The translations under genes and the position numbers were made by a program. The notes under the pieces are model-generated. The model was not told the origin of the DNA, made no database searches, and saw only the letters and a program-made list of their open reading frames with translations. From an uncultured Pelagibacteraceae bacterium (GTDB lineage Bacteria > Pseudomonadota > Alphaproteobacteria > Pelagibacterales > Pelagibacteraceae): a stretch of DNA of 64,000 bases. Below are positions 16,323-25,006 of this stretch, one piece after another; the stretch's first letter is position 1, and each line of letters begins with the position of its first letter. The stretch spans positions 1 through 64,000 of the forward strand of contig CACLYY010000004.1 of the NCBI GenBank assembly GCA_902611265.1. The letters run 5' to 3'.

Positions 16323-19300
16323 ATGTATTTAACTGATGTAAGTATAAGAAGACCGGCATTATCTTGGGTATTATCTTTAATATTGGTTGTTTTTGGTACT
16401 TTTGTTTTTTCAAAGTTGCCTGTTAGAGAACTTCCATCCGGTTTACAACCACCTGTAGTTCAAGTTCAAGTGGAATATGCTTCAGCTTCTGCTCCTATTG
16501 TTGATGAAGAAGTAACTCAGGTAATTGAAGAAGTAATTGGCGGAGCAGAAGGTATAAAAAATATTGATGCAAAATCAGAGAATGGAAAAAGTACAATAAA
16601 TATTGAGTTTGATACTGATATCGATCTTGATAATGCTGCAAACGACGTAAGAGAAAGAGTGGCTAGAATTGTTGGAAGACTTCCTTCAGAGTCGGATGCG
16701 CCCAGAATTCTTAAACAATCTGCTGGTTTTACAACAACAATGTGGCTAGCGTTATCCTCAGAAACCTGGACAGACCTTGAACTTGGAGATTATGCAGAAA
16801 GGTATTTGGTTGACCAATTTTCAAGCATCAAAAATGTCGGTAGAATAAGAACCGGTGGGCTGAGAGAACTTAGTATAAGAGTTTGGATAGATCCGATAAA
16901 ACTTGCAGCCAATAATTTAACTATCCAAGAAGTTGAAAGATCTCTGAGAAATGAAAATGTGCGATTACCCGCTGGAACTTTAGAGGCAGAAAATATTGAT
17001 CTCACAATTAATATCGATAAATCTTATGACGACCTGGAAAAACTCAAACAGCTTCCAATAAAGAAGGCTAAAGATAACATTGTAAGATTGTCTGATGTTG
17101 CAAATTTAGAGTTAGGCCCAGTAACTGAAAAAGTTTTATTTAGAGCTCAAAGTAAAGGGGCCTTGAATTTGAAAACAATGGGAATAGGTATTTATGCAAG
17201 GAGCGGCGCATCTACCGTAGAACTTTCCAATGATATCAAGAAAAAAATTGAGGAAGTCAGGAAAACTTTACCAGGAGATTTGAATTTGGAAATAGCTTTC
17301 AATAGAGCAACTTATATCGGTGAAGCTATAAATGAAGTTTATAAAACTTTAATTATTGCTTTCATATTAGTTGTAATAATAATTTATTTATTTTTAGGTA
17401 ACTTAAAAGCAGTAATAGTTCCAGCTATTGCTTTACCTGTAAGTTTAATCGCAACCTTTTTAGGTTTATATATCTTTGACTTGTCAATAAATATATTTGT
17501 CTTATTGAGTTTTATTTTAGCAATTGGAATTATAACAGACGACTCTGTTATAATGACTGATGCTATATATAGGAGGATCGAAAATGGTGAAACGCCGTTG
17601 GTAGCAGCATACAAAGGTTCAAAACAAATTACTTTTGCTATTATCGCAACAACTCTTATATTGGTGGCAGTTTTTTTACCTCTAATATTTATAGAGGGAA
17701 TTGCTGGAACTTTATTTAAAGAGACTGCAATTGCCTTATCTTTTGCGATAGTTGTCTCATCGTTTGTTGCATTAACACTTTCACCAATGCTTGGAAGTAA
17801 GTTTCTTGACAAAAAGAAAAAATCAAATTTCTTAACAAAATGGTTTGATAAATTTTTTCGAGGTTTTTTAAATTTTTATTCAGAGACTTTAGTATTTTGG
17901 ATCAATAGAAAAAAAACAATTATAACTTTTATTGTTTTAATCATCATTGGCTCAGCCGCTTTATATAATTATACAAAGAAGGAACTATTACCAATGGAAG
18001 ATAGAGGTGTATATTTGGTAATTGGTTTTACAGATGAGGGTAGTTCTTTTCAGTACACTCAAAAAAGAGCAGAAGATGTCGAAAAAAGGCTTATACCATT
18101 ACTAGATAAGGAAAATAGCCCATATAATAGATTTCTTATGATTGTTCCAGGATTTGGCTCCGAAAACAGTTTTTTAATCATTTCACTTTTGGATAACTGG
18201 AAAAATAGAAAGCAAAGCTCCCAAACCATTATGAGGCAAGCCATAGGTAAAATTGTTACTGTACCTCAAACACTGGCTTTTCCTATATCACCTCAATCAA
18301 TAAGAGTTTCAAGCTATAACAAACCTGTTCAAATGGTTATTTATGGAAATACCTACGAGGAACTAGAACAAATTCAAAATCAAGTTATAAGAATGCTTCG
18401 TAAGAATAGAAATTTATCGAGATTAGAATCTGATTACAGTAGAAATAAACCGGAAGTAAATATAAAGATTAATAAGATTAAGGCAAAAGATTTGGGAATA
18501 TCTGCAGAGGCGATAGGACAAACATTAGAAACATTATATGGTGGCAAAACAGTTACAAAATTTAATAAACTTGGTAAAGAGTACCCTATAATTTTACAAC
18601 AATATTTAGAGGATAGAAAAGATAAGGAAAGTTTAAGTAAAATATTTGTAAGATCAGATAAAACTGGAAACTTGGTTTCTCTTTCAAACTTAGTAGAATT
18701 TAGTGAAAAAGGAACTGCAAGTAAATTATCAAGGTATAACAGACAAAGAGCTGTCACCATATCTGCAAACATTAGTGAAGGATATACTTTAGCTGAAGCA
18801 ATTAAATATCTTGAAGAAACAATGTCTAAAGTTGCGCCCGACAAACAAATAACTTGGAAAGGTAAATCAGAGGAATTAAAAGAAACAAGCAACGAACTTT
18901 ATATAATTTTTGCCTTAGCTTTGTTAACTGCTTACCTTGTTATGTCTGCTACCTTTAATTCTTTTATTCATCCATTTATAATTATTTTAACTGTACCACT
19001 TGCAGTATTTGGTGGTTTGGTATTCATATTATTTTTAAATTCGTCAATAAATATTTTCTCACAAATTGCACTTGTAATTCTTATAGGAATTTCAACAAAG
19101 AATAGTATTCTTATAGTTGATTATGCAAATCAATTAAGAACCAAAGGTAAAGATATTGAGAAAGCTGTAAAAGAAGCATGTAGTTTAAGATTTAGACCAA
19201 TAATAATGACTTCATTAAGTACTATGATAGCAATGTTACCACTTGTTATTGGAAATATTGGACCTGGAGCAGGAGAAGGTTCTAGGCTTGCAGTTGGTGC

Positions 19301-19433
19301 AACAATACTTGGTGGAATGATAATTTCTACGTTCTTTACTTTATATGTGACACCAACAATGTATTTAACTCTTGCCAAAAATACAAAGAGAATTGACGCT
19401 GTTGATATTGAGTTAAAAAAACAGCTAAATTAA
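16323..19433 (+). CDS. RND efflux transporter permease (AcrB/MexB superfamily)
   Basis: Inner-membrane proton-driven exporter of 1036 residues with twelve membrane helices and two large periplasmic loops. The proton-relay residues are visible: the acidic pair in IITDDSVIMTDA of TM4 and the lysine in GISTKNSILIVDY of TM10. The start MYLTDVSIRRPALSWVLSL and GPGAGEGSRLAVGATILGG near the end are family standards. It pairs with the adjacent adaptor. Substrate range cannot be predicted. Its TAA overlaps the stop codon of the convergent lipoprotein gene in a shared TTAA. Confidence 0.95.
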   Translation: MYLTDVSIRRPALSWVLSLILVVFGTFVFSKLPVRELPSGLQPPVVQVQVEYASASAPIVDEEVTQVIEEVIGGAEGIKNIDAKSENGKSTINIEFDTDIDLDNAANDVRERVARIVGRLPSESDAPRILKQSAGFTTTMWLALSSETWTDLELGDYAERYLVDQFSSIKNVGRIRTGGLRELSIRVWIDPIKLAANNLTIQEVERSLRNENVRLPAGTLEAENIDLTINIDKSYDDLEKLKQLPIKKAKDNIVRLSDVANLELGPVTEKVLFRAQSKGALNLKTMGIGIYARSGASTVELSNDIKKKIEEVRKTLPGDLNLEIAFNRATYIGEAINEVYKTLIIAFILVVIIIYLFLGNLKAVIVPAIALPVSLIATFLGLYIFDLSINIFVLLSFILAIGIITDDSVIMTDAIYRRIENGETPLVAAYKGSKQITFAIIATTLILVAVFLPLIFIEGIAGTLFKETAIALSFAIVVSSFVALTLSPMLGSKFLDKKKKSNFLTKWFDKFFRGFLNFYSETLVFWINRKKTIITFIVLIIIGSAALYNYTKKELLPMEDRGVYLVIGFTDEGSSFQYTQKRAEDVEKRLIPLLDKENSPYNRFLMIVPGFGSENSFLIISLLDNWKNRKQSSQTIMRQAIGKIVTVPQTLAFPISPQSIRVSSYNKPVQMVIYGNTYEELEQIQNQVIRMLRKNRNLSRLESDYSRNKPEVNIKINKIKAKDLGISAEAIGQTLETLYGGKTVTKFNKLGKEYPIILQQYLEDRKDKESLSKIFVRSDKTGNLVSLSNLVEFSEKGTASKLSRYNRQRAVTISANISEGYTLAEAIKYLEETMSKVAPDKQITWKGKSEELKETSNELYIIFALALLTAYLVMSATFNSFIHPFIIILTVPLAVFGGLVFILFLNSSINIFSQIALVILIGISTKNSILIVDYANQLRTKGKDIEKAVKEACSLRFRPIIMTSLSTMIAMLPLVIGNIGPGAGEGSRLAVGATILGGMIISTFFTLYVTPTMYLTLAKNTKRIDAVDIELKKQLN

Positions 19434-20029
19434 AATAAAATATATTTTCTAGTAGTTAGTGAGTTTTTACATTTATAAAGTTGACTTTTGTACTTGTTAG
19501 ACTGTTTCTCAACTTTCTTTGCTAATAAAATAATTTTTTGTTTATTTTTATAATTTTTATAATTCCCCCATCCTTCATGATAGGCAACATACTGCCTAAA
19601 AGCATCGTTTTTAGGTATTTTTAGTATCTTCTCTGTTTTATTTGTGTACCAACCAATAAAATCTACACTATCTTTGAACCGCGTTCGGGTAGCATATTTA
19701 TTTCCAGTTTCCTCTTTATACTGTTTCCATGTACCTTTTACAGCTTGAGAATAGCCAAAAGAACTGGAAGGTCTTTTATATGGAATTACTTTAAACAATT
19801 TTTGTCTTGGTGGTTTAGCCAGCCAATCAAAATCAGATTCCATTTTAATAATTGCAAGTTGCAAATAAATAGGTGTTCCCCATTTTTGTTCAGACTTTTT
19901 TGCATGTTTATACCAAAGATATCTTTCAGAAAAAATTGAACAACCGTCAGCTGTATTTTTAGGTATAGAAGAACATGCAGAAACCAAAATTAGAATTATT
20001 AATAAATATAATTTATTATTTCGAATCAC
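19430..20029 (-). CDS. Lysozyme-fold lipoprotein, SLT-type transglycosylase-like
   Basis: A 199-residue lipoprotein: signal with hydrophobic core and lipobox LVSAC, Cys19 lipidated. The mature region fits the soluble-lytic-transglycosylase fold, with the catalytic Glu in LAIIKMESDFDW and the substrate-groove motif SSFGYSQAVKGTWKQY, followed by VDFIGWY and a YVAYHEGWGNY helix. Cleavage of murein glycan strands is the expected reaction. The start is a GTG at 20029. A very basic C-terminus (KSQLYKCKNSLTTRKY) is unusual. It is separated from the downstream end of the nuclease gene by only 8 nt. Confidence 0.82.
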   Translation of the reverse strand: MIRNNKLYLLIILILVSACSSIPKNTADGCSIFSERYLWYKHAKKSEQKWGTPIYLQLAIIKMESDFDWLAKPPRQKLFKVIPYKRPSSSFGYSQAVKGTWKQYKEETGNKYATRTRFKDSVDFIGWYTNKTEKILKIPKNDAFRQYVAYHEGWGNYKNYKNKQKIILLAKKVEKQSNKYKSQLYKCKNSLTTRKYILF

Positions 20030-20037
20030 TCTTTTTA

Positions 20038-20553
20038 CTATCTATTTTTTTTTCTCCATATCCAAGGATATTCGAATTTCATTTGCCACAATCCTAAAGA
20101 AAGATCTTTTGCATATTTTTCATGTTCTCTGAATTTTCCTTTAGAATATTTTGGGTAATCAAACGCATAACCATTCTTGACCATGTAAACTGATAAACTC
20201 TCATTATCTAAAAAACACTCTCCTAATAACCTATTAAATTGATCTTTATTTTTTTCAATTTTACAATCAATAGATTGATTTCCTATTTTTTCTACCAGTT
20301 TATCTTTTGATAATATTCCACAAAAAATATCTACTTTATTCAAAATGCATATTTGTTTTTTCCCAAAAAAATAACTTTCTGGGGCATCAATTCCGCTAAA
20401 ACGAATTTTTTTATTATTTATTTTAACTGTGTCACCGTCTGTTATAACTGGTTTCCCCGATATTATTTTATAATTACTATTTAATGATAATGAACTATTT
20501 AAATTTATAAGAATAAAAAAAAAACTAACTAAAATCAGTTTTAGCTTTTTCAT
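20038..20553 (-). CDS. Secreted thermonuclease-family (SNase-like) nuclease
   Basis: 171 residues with an N-terminal signal peptide (MKKLKLILVSFFFILI..., cleavage near residue 24), so exported. The staphylococcal-nuclease fold is shown by ITDGDTVKINNKKIRFSGID followed by APES, and NRLLGEC; the arginine-glutamate-arginine catalytic set (Arg in KIRFSG, Glu in APES, Arg in FNRLL) is present. The end, GLWQMKFEYPWIWRKK, is common in bacterial thermonuclease-like proteins. It could scavenge extracellular nucleic acid, which would match the purine-uptake genes, but that link is inference. It overlaps the zeta gene by 29 nt. Confidence 0.85.
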   Translation of the reverse strand: MKKLKLILVSFFFILINLNSSLSLNSNYKIISGKPVITDGDTVKINNKKIRFSGIDAPESYFFGKKQICILNKVDIFCGILSKDKLVEKIGNQSIDCKIEKNKDQFNRLLGECFLDNESLSVYMVKNGYAFDYPKYSKGKFREHEKYAKDLSLGLWQMKFEYPWIWRKKNR

Positions 20554-20833
20554 TTAGCTCGTCCATCTTTTTTCGCAATTCCTCGTCTGATATATTTTTT
20601 TCTTTTAGATCTTGTTTGATCTTTCTAAAGACGTCTTCGTCTCCTGCTTCAGCAAAATCTGCCTTTATTACTGATTGAATATATTCTTTTACTTGATCTG
20701 AATTATAACCAAGTATTTCGGATACCCATTCTCCTAGATACTTATTCCTTCTAGCGCTAACTTTAAATTGAAGCTCTTGATCATGAGCAAATTTCTTTTC
20801 AAAACTTTTTTTTCTATCCTCAAATGAACTCAT
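20525..20833 (-). CDS. F1-ATPase inhibitor zeta (DUF1476)
   Basis: A 102-residue, mostly helical, charged protein of the DUF1476 family. In Paracoccus denitrificans this family is the zeta subunit that binds F1 and blocks ATP hydrolysis, functionally equivalent to mitochondrial IF1. The diagnostic N-terminal segment FEDRKKSFEKKFAHDQELQF, which inserts into the catalytic interface, is intact, followed by RRNKYLGEWVSEILG and a C-terminal helical bundle. The F1 genes it would regulate lie 34 kb away in the same window. A TTGACA promoter positioned so that transcription begins at or next to the ATG suggests a leaderless message. Confidence 0.88.
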   Translation of the reverse strand: MSSFEDRKKSFEKKFAHDQELQFKVSARRNKYLGEWVSEILGYNSDQVKEYIQSVIKADFAEAGDEDVFRKIKQDLKEKNISDEELRKKMDELNEKAKTDFS

Positions 20834-20839
20834 TCTAAC

Positions 20840-20867
20840 AAAATAAAAAGATTTAGCTTTATGTCAA
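20840..20867 (-). promoter_or_regulatory. Sigma-70 promoter of the zeta gene, probably leaderless
   Basis: On the minus strand, a consensus TTGACA (20867-20862) is followed after 16 nt by TATTTT (20845-20840). Only 6 nt separate this -10 box from the ATG at 20833, so initiation would fall on or beside the start codon. No Shine-Dalgarno sequence is visible, which is consistent with a leaderless mRNA. Confidence 0.55.
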
Positions 20868-20897
20868 TCTAATTTAATTTATATTTATGTTAAATTT

Positions 20898-21608
20898 ATG
20901 AATTATTTAATTCTCGTGAGACATGGACAAAGTGAATGGAACCTAGAAAATCGTTTCACAGGCTGGGTAGACGTTGATTTAGCTGCCAAAGGTAAGCTTG
21001 AAGCTTGCAAAGCAGGAGAATTAATTAAGAAATTAGGTATTGAATTATCTTATTTTTACACATCTTTACAATCAAGATCGATTGAGACTCTTAATTTGAT
21101 ATTAAATACAATGAGAATAAAAAATCAGAAGATTGTAAATGCATGGGAATTAAATGAGAGACATTACGGATCTTTAACAGGTTTAAATAAAGATGAAATG
21201 AAAAAGCTTTATGGAGAAGAAAAAATTCATATTTTTAGAAGATCATGGGATAATCCACCAGAAGCACTAAAAAAAACAAGCCCATATCATCCATTGAATA
21301 TCGATATATACAAAAATGTTCCAAGAGATAAGATCCCTGATACTGAATCATTAAAAAATACTTACGAAAGAGTGATACCATTTTATAAAAGAAATATAGA
21401 GCCAAAATTAGATAAAAATATAATTGTTTCAGCTCATGGAAATTCAATTAGATCATTGTGTAAATACCTATTTGATTTAGATAACAAAAAAATTTCAAGT
21501 CTAGAAATACCAACCGGTAATCCTTTGTTGATAGAAATTGAAGAAAGAAAAATTAAAAATGCTAGGTATTTAGACAAAGATAGAGCAAAAGATCTTTTGG
21601 TTTTCTAA
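20898..21608 (+). CDS. gpmA: 2,3-bisphosphoglycerate-dependent phosphoglycerate mutase
   Basis: Interconverts 3- and 2-phosphoglycerate in lower glycolysis/gluconeogenesis. 236 residues with the phosphohistidine motif LVRHGQSEWN (His9 region), the following NRFTGWVDVDL, the TSLQSRSIET segment, ELNERHYGSLTGLNK with the catalytic glutamate, and VSAHGNSIRSL with the second histidine. All catalytic residues are in place. The gene is divergent from zeta and ends in a CTAA shared with the convergent murU stop. No clear ribosome site precedes the ATG. Confidence 0.95.
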   Translation: MNYLILVRHGQSEWNLENRFTGWVDVDLAAKGKLEACKAGELIKKLGIELSYFYTSLQSRSIETLNLILNTMRIKNQKIVNAWELNERHYGSLTGLNKDEMKKLYGEEKIHIFRRSWDNPPEALKKTSPYHPLNIDIYKNVPRDKIPDTESLKNTYERVIPFYKRNIEPKLDKNIIVSAHGNSIRSLCKYLFDLDNKKISSLEIPTGNPLLIEIEERKIKNARYLDKDRAKDLLVF

Positions 21609-22291
21609 ATAAATAATTTTTCATATATTTCATAATCAGTAAGGTGTTTAAATTCACCAATATGTTCATAGCCATAAAGTTTACTCTCCCTTAAAAGCGT
21701 ATCCCATATTTCGGAGATAGGAAAATAATTTAATTGTTTGTGTAAGATTAATTCTCGATTAAATATTTGACACCCAGTGTATTTAAAATTATTTATTTTT
21801 TCTTTTAATAAAATATTGTTTTTAATTTCAAAGTCTCCATTAAACCTTTTATCAAAACAAAATGCATTATTTACAATTAATAGAATATTTTTAATTTTTT
21901 TTTCAAAATAAATTTCTTCCATCTTATTAATTGAACTAATATAGCTATTATCCCAAATTGTATCTGGATTAATAACTAATACATCGTCTTCTTCAGAACT
22001 TTTAATAAGGTTTAAAATACCACCTCCAGTTCCTAAAATTGTTTCACCATCATCTATAATCTCTATATTTACTGGGAAGTTTTTATTTTTAATAAAGCTA
22101 GTAATTTGATCTTTTAAATAAAAAACATTGATTTTAATTTTGTCAATTTTTAACTTAATTAAAAAATTAATAGTATTTTCTAATAATGTTACATTCTTAT
22201 AAACTATTAAAGGTTTAGGCAAAGTATCTGTTATGGGTTGAACTCTCTTTCCAAAGCCAGCGCAGAGTATCAAACCTGTTTTTATTTTCAT
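21605..22291 (-). CDS. murU: MurNAc-1-phosphate uridylyltransferase-like nucleotidyltransferase
   Basis: Sugar-1-phosphate nucleotidyltransferase of 228 residues. The NTP-binding signature is LCAGFGKRVQPITDTLPKPL at residues 8-27; GTGGGILN and the catalytic INPDTIWD segment follow. Position after amgK, which follows tsaE, is the order found in Caulobacter, Pseudomonas and rhizobia, where MurU makes UDP-MurNAc from recycled MurNAc-1-P. The start is taken as the ATG at 22291, 1 nt after the amgK stop; an upstream in-frame TTG at 22312 would overlap amgK. Expected to act in peptidoglycan recycling that bypasses de novo UDP-MurNAc synthesis. Confidence 0.82.
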   Translation of the reverse strand: MKIKTGLILCAGFGKRVQPITDTLPKPLIVYKNVTLLENTINFLIKLKIDKIKINVFYLKDQITSFIKNKNFPVNIEIIDDGETILGTGGGILNLIKSSEEDDVLVINPDTIWDNSYISSINKMEEIYFEKKIKNILLIVNNAFCFDKRFNGDFEIKNNILLKEKINNFKYTGCQIFNRELILHKQLNYFPISEIWDTLLRESKLYGYEHIGEFKHLTDYEIYEKLFI

Positions 22292-22292
22292 A

Positions 22293-23228
22293 TTAATGTT
22301 TTTTTTTTTCAAAATATTTATTTATGAGACTATTTAAGTCTTTAAATATTGGGTTATTAGCAGATCTATTATTAATCATTTGCCAAGCATAAGGAATAAG
22401 TTTGAGGTATTTATGTTTTTTATCTCTCACTGATAATCGAGTAAATATACCAATTATTTTAAAATTTCTGAGAACTGATAATATTTCAAAATCTTGTTTA
22501 AATTTTTTACAGTCAAGACTTTTATTTTTTTTAATGAATTCATTAAAAATATAATTTTTAATTTTAATGTTTGTTCTAAACCTTACATCATCAATTAGGG
22601 ATGCTAGATCATATGCAATATTGCCATATACAGCATCCTGATTATCTATTAATCCCAGACCATTAGGGGTTATCATTATATTAGATATATGGAAATCTCT
22701 ATGCACAAAAACTTTTTCTTTGTATGAAATATTTTTTAATAAATTTTTAAAGATAAGTTTAAATTTTTTTTTTATGGTTTTTATATTTTTTCCTTTATAA
22801 TATTTCGGTAAATACCAGTCTATAAATAAGTTAGCCTCATCAAATAACATTTTTGATGTATAATTTGGAATTTTGTAATTTCTTTTCAAAAATGTTTTTT
22901 GACTTTTAATTTTTATTTTTTTTATTTTTAACAGTAGGTCCAAAATTTTTTTATAATAAATTTTTTTGTTAGTTGATTTTTTTTTAAATTTTTTAAAAAC
23001 TGTTAAATCTCCAAAATCTTCTATTTCCACATAATTTTCCAAATAATTTTGAGATATTAGTGAAGGAGCTATCACTTTGTTTTTAATTAATATTTTATTG
23101 ATAGCATCATAATACAGTAAGTTACTTTTTTTATTCTTAATACAATAAATAAATATACTATTTTTACCTCTGTAAAAATTTCTAAATGATGCATCACCTG
23201 ACAATTTTTTTAATTTATTTAAATTCAT
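22293..23228 (-). CDS. amgK: Sugar kinase of the aminoglycoside-phosphotransferase fold, AmgK-like
   Basis: A 311-residue kinase-like protein. The Brenner motif FVHRDFHISNIM gives the catalytic Asp, and GLIDNQDAVYGNIAYDLASL supplies the DFG-equivalent metal-binding acid. AmgK phosphorylates MurNAc/GlcNAc at C1, feeding MurU. The assignment rests on fold plus gene order tsaE-amgK-murU. The protein is strikingly rich in Lys, Asn and Ile, reflecting the AT bias. It overlaps tsaE by 14 nt at its start. Confidence 0.82.
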   Translation of the reverse strand: MNLNKLKKLSGDASFRNFYRGKNSIFIYCIKNKKSNLLYYDAINKILIKNKVIAPSLISQNYLENYVEIEDFGDLTVFKKFKKKSTNKKIYYKKILDLLLKIKKIKIKSQKTFLKRNYKIPNYTSKMLFDEANLFIDWYLPKYYKGKNIKTIKKKFKLIFKNLLKNISYKEKVFVHRDFHISNIMITPNGLGLIDNQDAVYGNIAYDLASLIDDVRFRTNIKIKNYIFNEFIKKNKSLDCKKFKQDFEILSVLRNFKIIGIFTRLSVRDKKHKYLKLIPYAWQMINNRSANNPIFKDLNSLINKYFEKKKH

Positions 23229-23694
23229 TTAATAATTTTTTATTTTTTGAAATAATGGAGAGATAACGCTCAGTATAATTTTTTTTATATTTAAATATTA
23301 AACTTGTACTATTTTTTATTTTTATTTTATTTAATATTTCTGGCCATTCGACTAAAGTGATTTGATCTTTTAAATTTTCTTGAATACCTAGATTAGTTAA
23401 CTCTTTTTTATTTTTAATTCTGTAAAGATCATAGTGCTTTATTAATGTTTTTTTAATTTTATACTCATTAGTAATGGTAAATGTTGGACTTGTTACTTCT
23501 GATATTTTTTGTTTATTCGCCTTTTGTAGACAATTTATTACATATTTAATAAAAGTTGTTTTTCCGACACCTAAATTACCGCTAAATATTATGAAATCGC
23601 CTTTTTTTATTAATTTAGAAAATTTCTCTGCTACAGATTTGGTATCCTTTTCCTCTGATATGTTGATTTTGCCACCTTTAGTAGCGATAAGCAT
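23215..23694 (-). CDS. tsaE: tRNA threonylcarbamoyladenosine biosynthesis ATPase TsaE
   Basis: Small P-loop ATPase needed, with TsaB and TsaD, for t6A37 modification of ANN-decoding tRNAs. The Walker A is [17 protein letters not shown], followed by [10 protein letters not shown] and [17 protein letters not shown], both family signatures, and TLVEWPEIL. Start: an ATG at 23694 lies inside the last codons of ahcY; a GTG at 23724 in the same frame would extend the overlap to 47 nt and is less likely. The gene begins the tsaE-amgK-murU run. Confidence 0.92.
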   Translation of the reverse strand: MLIATKGGKINISEEKDTKSVAEKFSKLIKKGDFIIFSGNLGVGKTTFIKYVINCLQKANKQKISEVTSPTFTITNEYKIKKTLIKHYDLYRIKNKKELTNLGIQENLKDQITLVEWPEILNKIKIKNSTSLIFKYKKNYTERYLSIISKNKKLLNEFK

Positions 23695-24964
23695 CTGGCT
23701 TGTATGGTCCTTCAGTTTTAACACTTATATAATCCGCTTGATCTTTTGATAAAGGTGTTAATTTAGCTCCAACTTTTTCTAAGTGTAATCTAGCGACCTT
23801 CTCATCTAAATGTTTAGGAAGAACGTATACTTTATTCTCGTAATTATTTGAGTTGTTCCATAATTCTATTTGGGCTGTAACTTGATTTGTAAATGAAGCA
23901 CTCATGACAAAACTTGGGTGTCCTGTAGCACAACCTAAATTTACAAGTCTTCCTTCAGCTAACAAAATTAGTCTTTTATTGTCTGGAAAAGTAATTTCAT
24001 GAACCTGAGGCTTAATTTCATCCCATTTATAATTTTTTAATGCATCAACTTGTATCTCATTATCAAAGTGTCCAATATTACATAGTATAGATCTATCTTT
24101 CATCGCTCTCATGTGATCTGCTGTAACAATATCTTTATTTCCGGTTGCTGTTACAACAATATCTGCTTGACTTATCATCTCATCCATTAATACAACTTCA
24201 TAACCTTCCATTGCGGCCTGAAGGGCACAAATTGGATCAGTTTCGGTTACCATTACTCTTGCACCACTTTGTCTTAAAGATGCCGCACTGCCTTTTCCTA
24301 CATCGCCAAATCCTGCAACGATCGCAACTTTTCCTGACATCATTACGTCTGTAGCTCTTTTTATTCCATCGACTAAGCTTTCTCTACATCCATATAAATT
24401 ATCAAATTTTGATTTTGTCACTGAGTCATTAACATTTATAGCAGGAACTAAAAGCGTTCCTTGTTCCTCCATTTTTTTCAGAGCCAATACTCCTGTAGTA
24501 GTTTCTTCACTCAAGCCTTTTATATCTTTCATCAAATGTTTATAATCTTTGTGCATAAGTGCAGTAAGATCTCCACCATCATCTAAAATCATATTTGGTT
24601 TCCAATCTTTTTTACCTTCAATAGTTTGTCTTACGCACCACCAATATTCTTCTTCTGTTTCACCTTTCCAGGCAAATACTGGTATTCCAGCCTTTGCTAT
24701 AGCAGCGGCCGCATGGTCTTGGGTAGAAAAAATGTTACATGAAGACCATCTGACTTCAGCACCTAGATCAACTAAAGTTTCAATTAAAACTGCTGTCTGG
24801 ATTGTCATGTGTAGACAACCTAATATTCTTGCACCTTTTAAAGGATGTTTTCCTTTATATTCTTTTCTCAATGCCATTAAACCTGGCATTTCCGTTTCTG
24901 CTAATGAAATTTCTTTTCTTCCAAAATCTGCTTCATTGATATCTTTTACTTTATAATCTGTCAT
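23678..24964 (-). CDS. ahcY: Adenosylhomocysteinase (SAH hydrolase)
   Basis: Hydrolyses S-adenosylhomocysteine to adenosine and homocysteine, removing the product of methyltransferases. 428 residues; NAD-binding [14 protein letters not shown] near residue 218, substrate loop [16 protein letters not shown] near residue 49, active-site region [14 protein letters not shown] with the catalytic Lys and Asp, and the C-terminal [18 protein letters not shown]. Compared with many proteobacterial enzymes it lacks the approximately 40-residue insertion. The placement after chvI-chvG is the alphaproteobacterial arrangement, minus the PTS genes normally between them. Confidence 0.97.
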   Translation of the reverse strand: MTDYKVKDINEADFGRKEISLAETEMPGLMALRKEYKGKHPLKGARILGCLHMTIQTAVLIETLVDLGAEVRWSSCNIFSTQDHAAAAIAKAGIPVFAWKGETEEEYWWCVRQTIEGKKDWKPNMILDDGGDLTALMHKDYKHLMKDIKGLSEETTTGVLALKKMEEQGTLLVPAINVNDSVTKSKFDNLYGCRESLVDGIKRATDVMMSGKVAIVAGFGDVGKGSAASLRQSGARVMVTETDPICALQAAMEGYEVVLMDEMISQADIVVTATGNKDIVTADHMRAMKDRSILCNIGHFDNEIQVDALKNYKWDEIKPQVHEITFPDNKRLILLAEGRLVNLGCATGHPSFVMSASFTNQVTAQIELWNNSNNYENKVYVLPKHLDEKVARLHLEKVGAKLTPLSKDQADYISVKTEGPYKPDAYRY

Positions 24965-25006
24965 AAGAAACGGCTTGTAACAACTTTATATAAAATAATC
25001 AACTTC

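Noticed and set aside
17384-17812. 142-codon minus-strand frame inside the RND pump
   Set aside because: Opposite strand of membrane helices; no support beyond an open frame.
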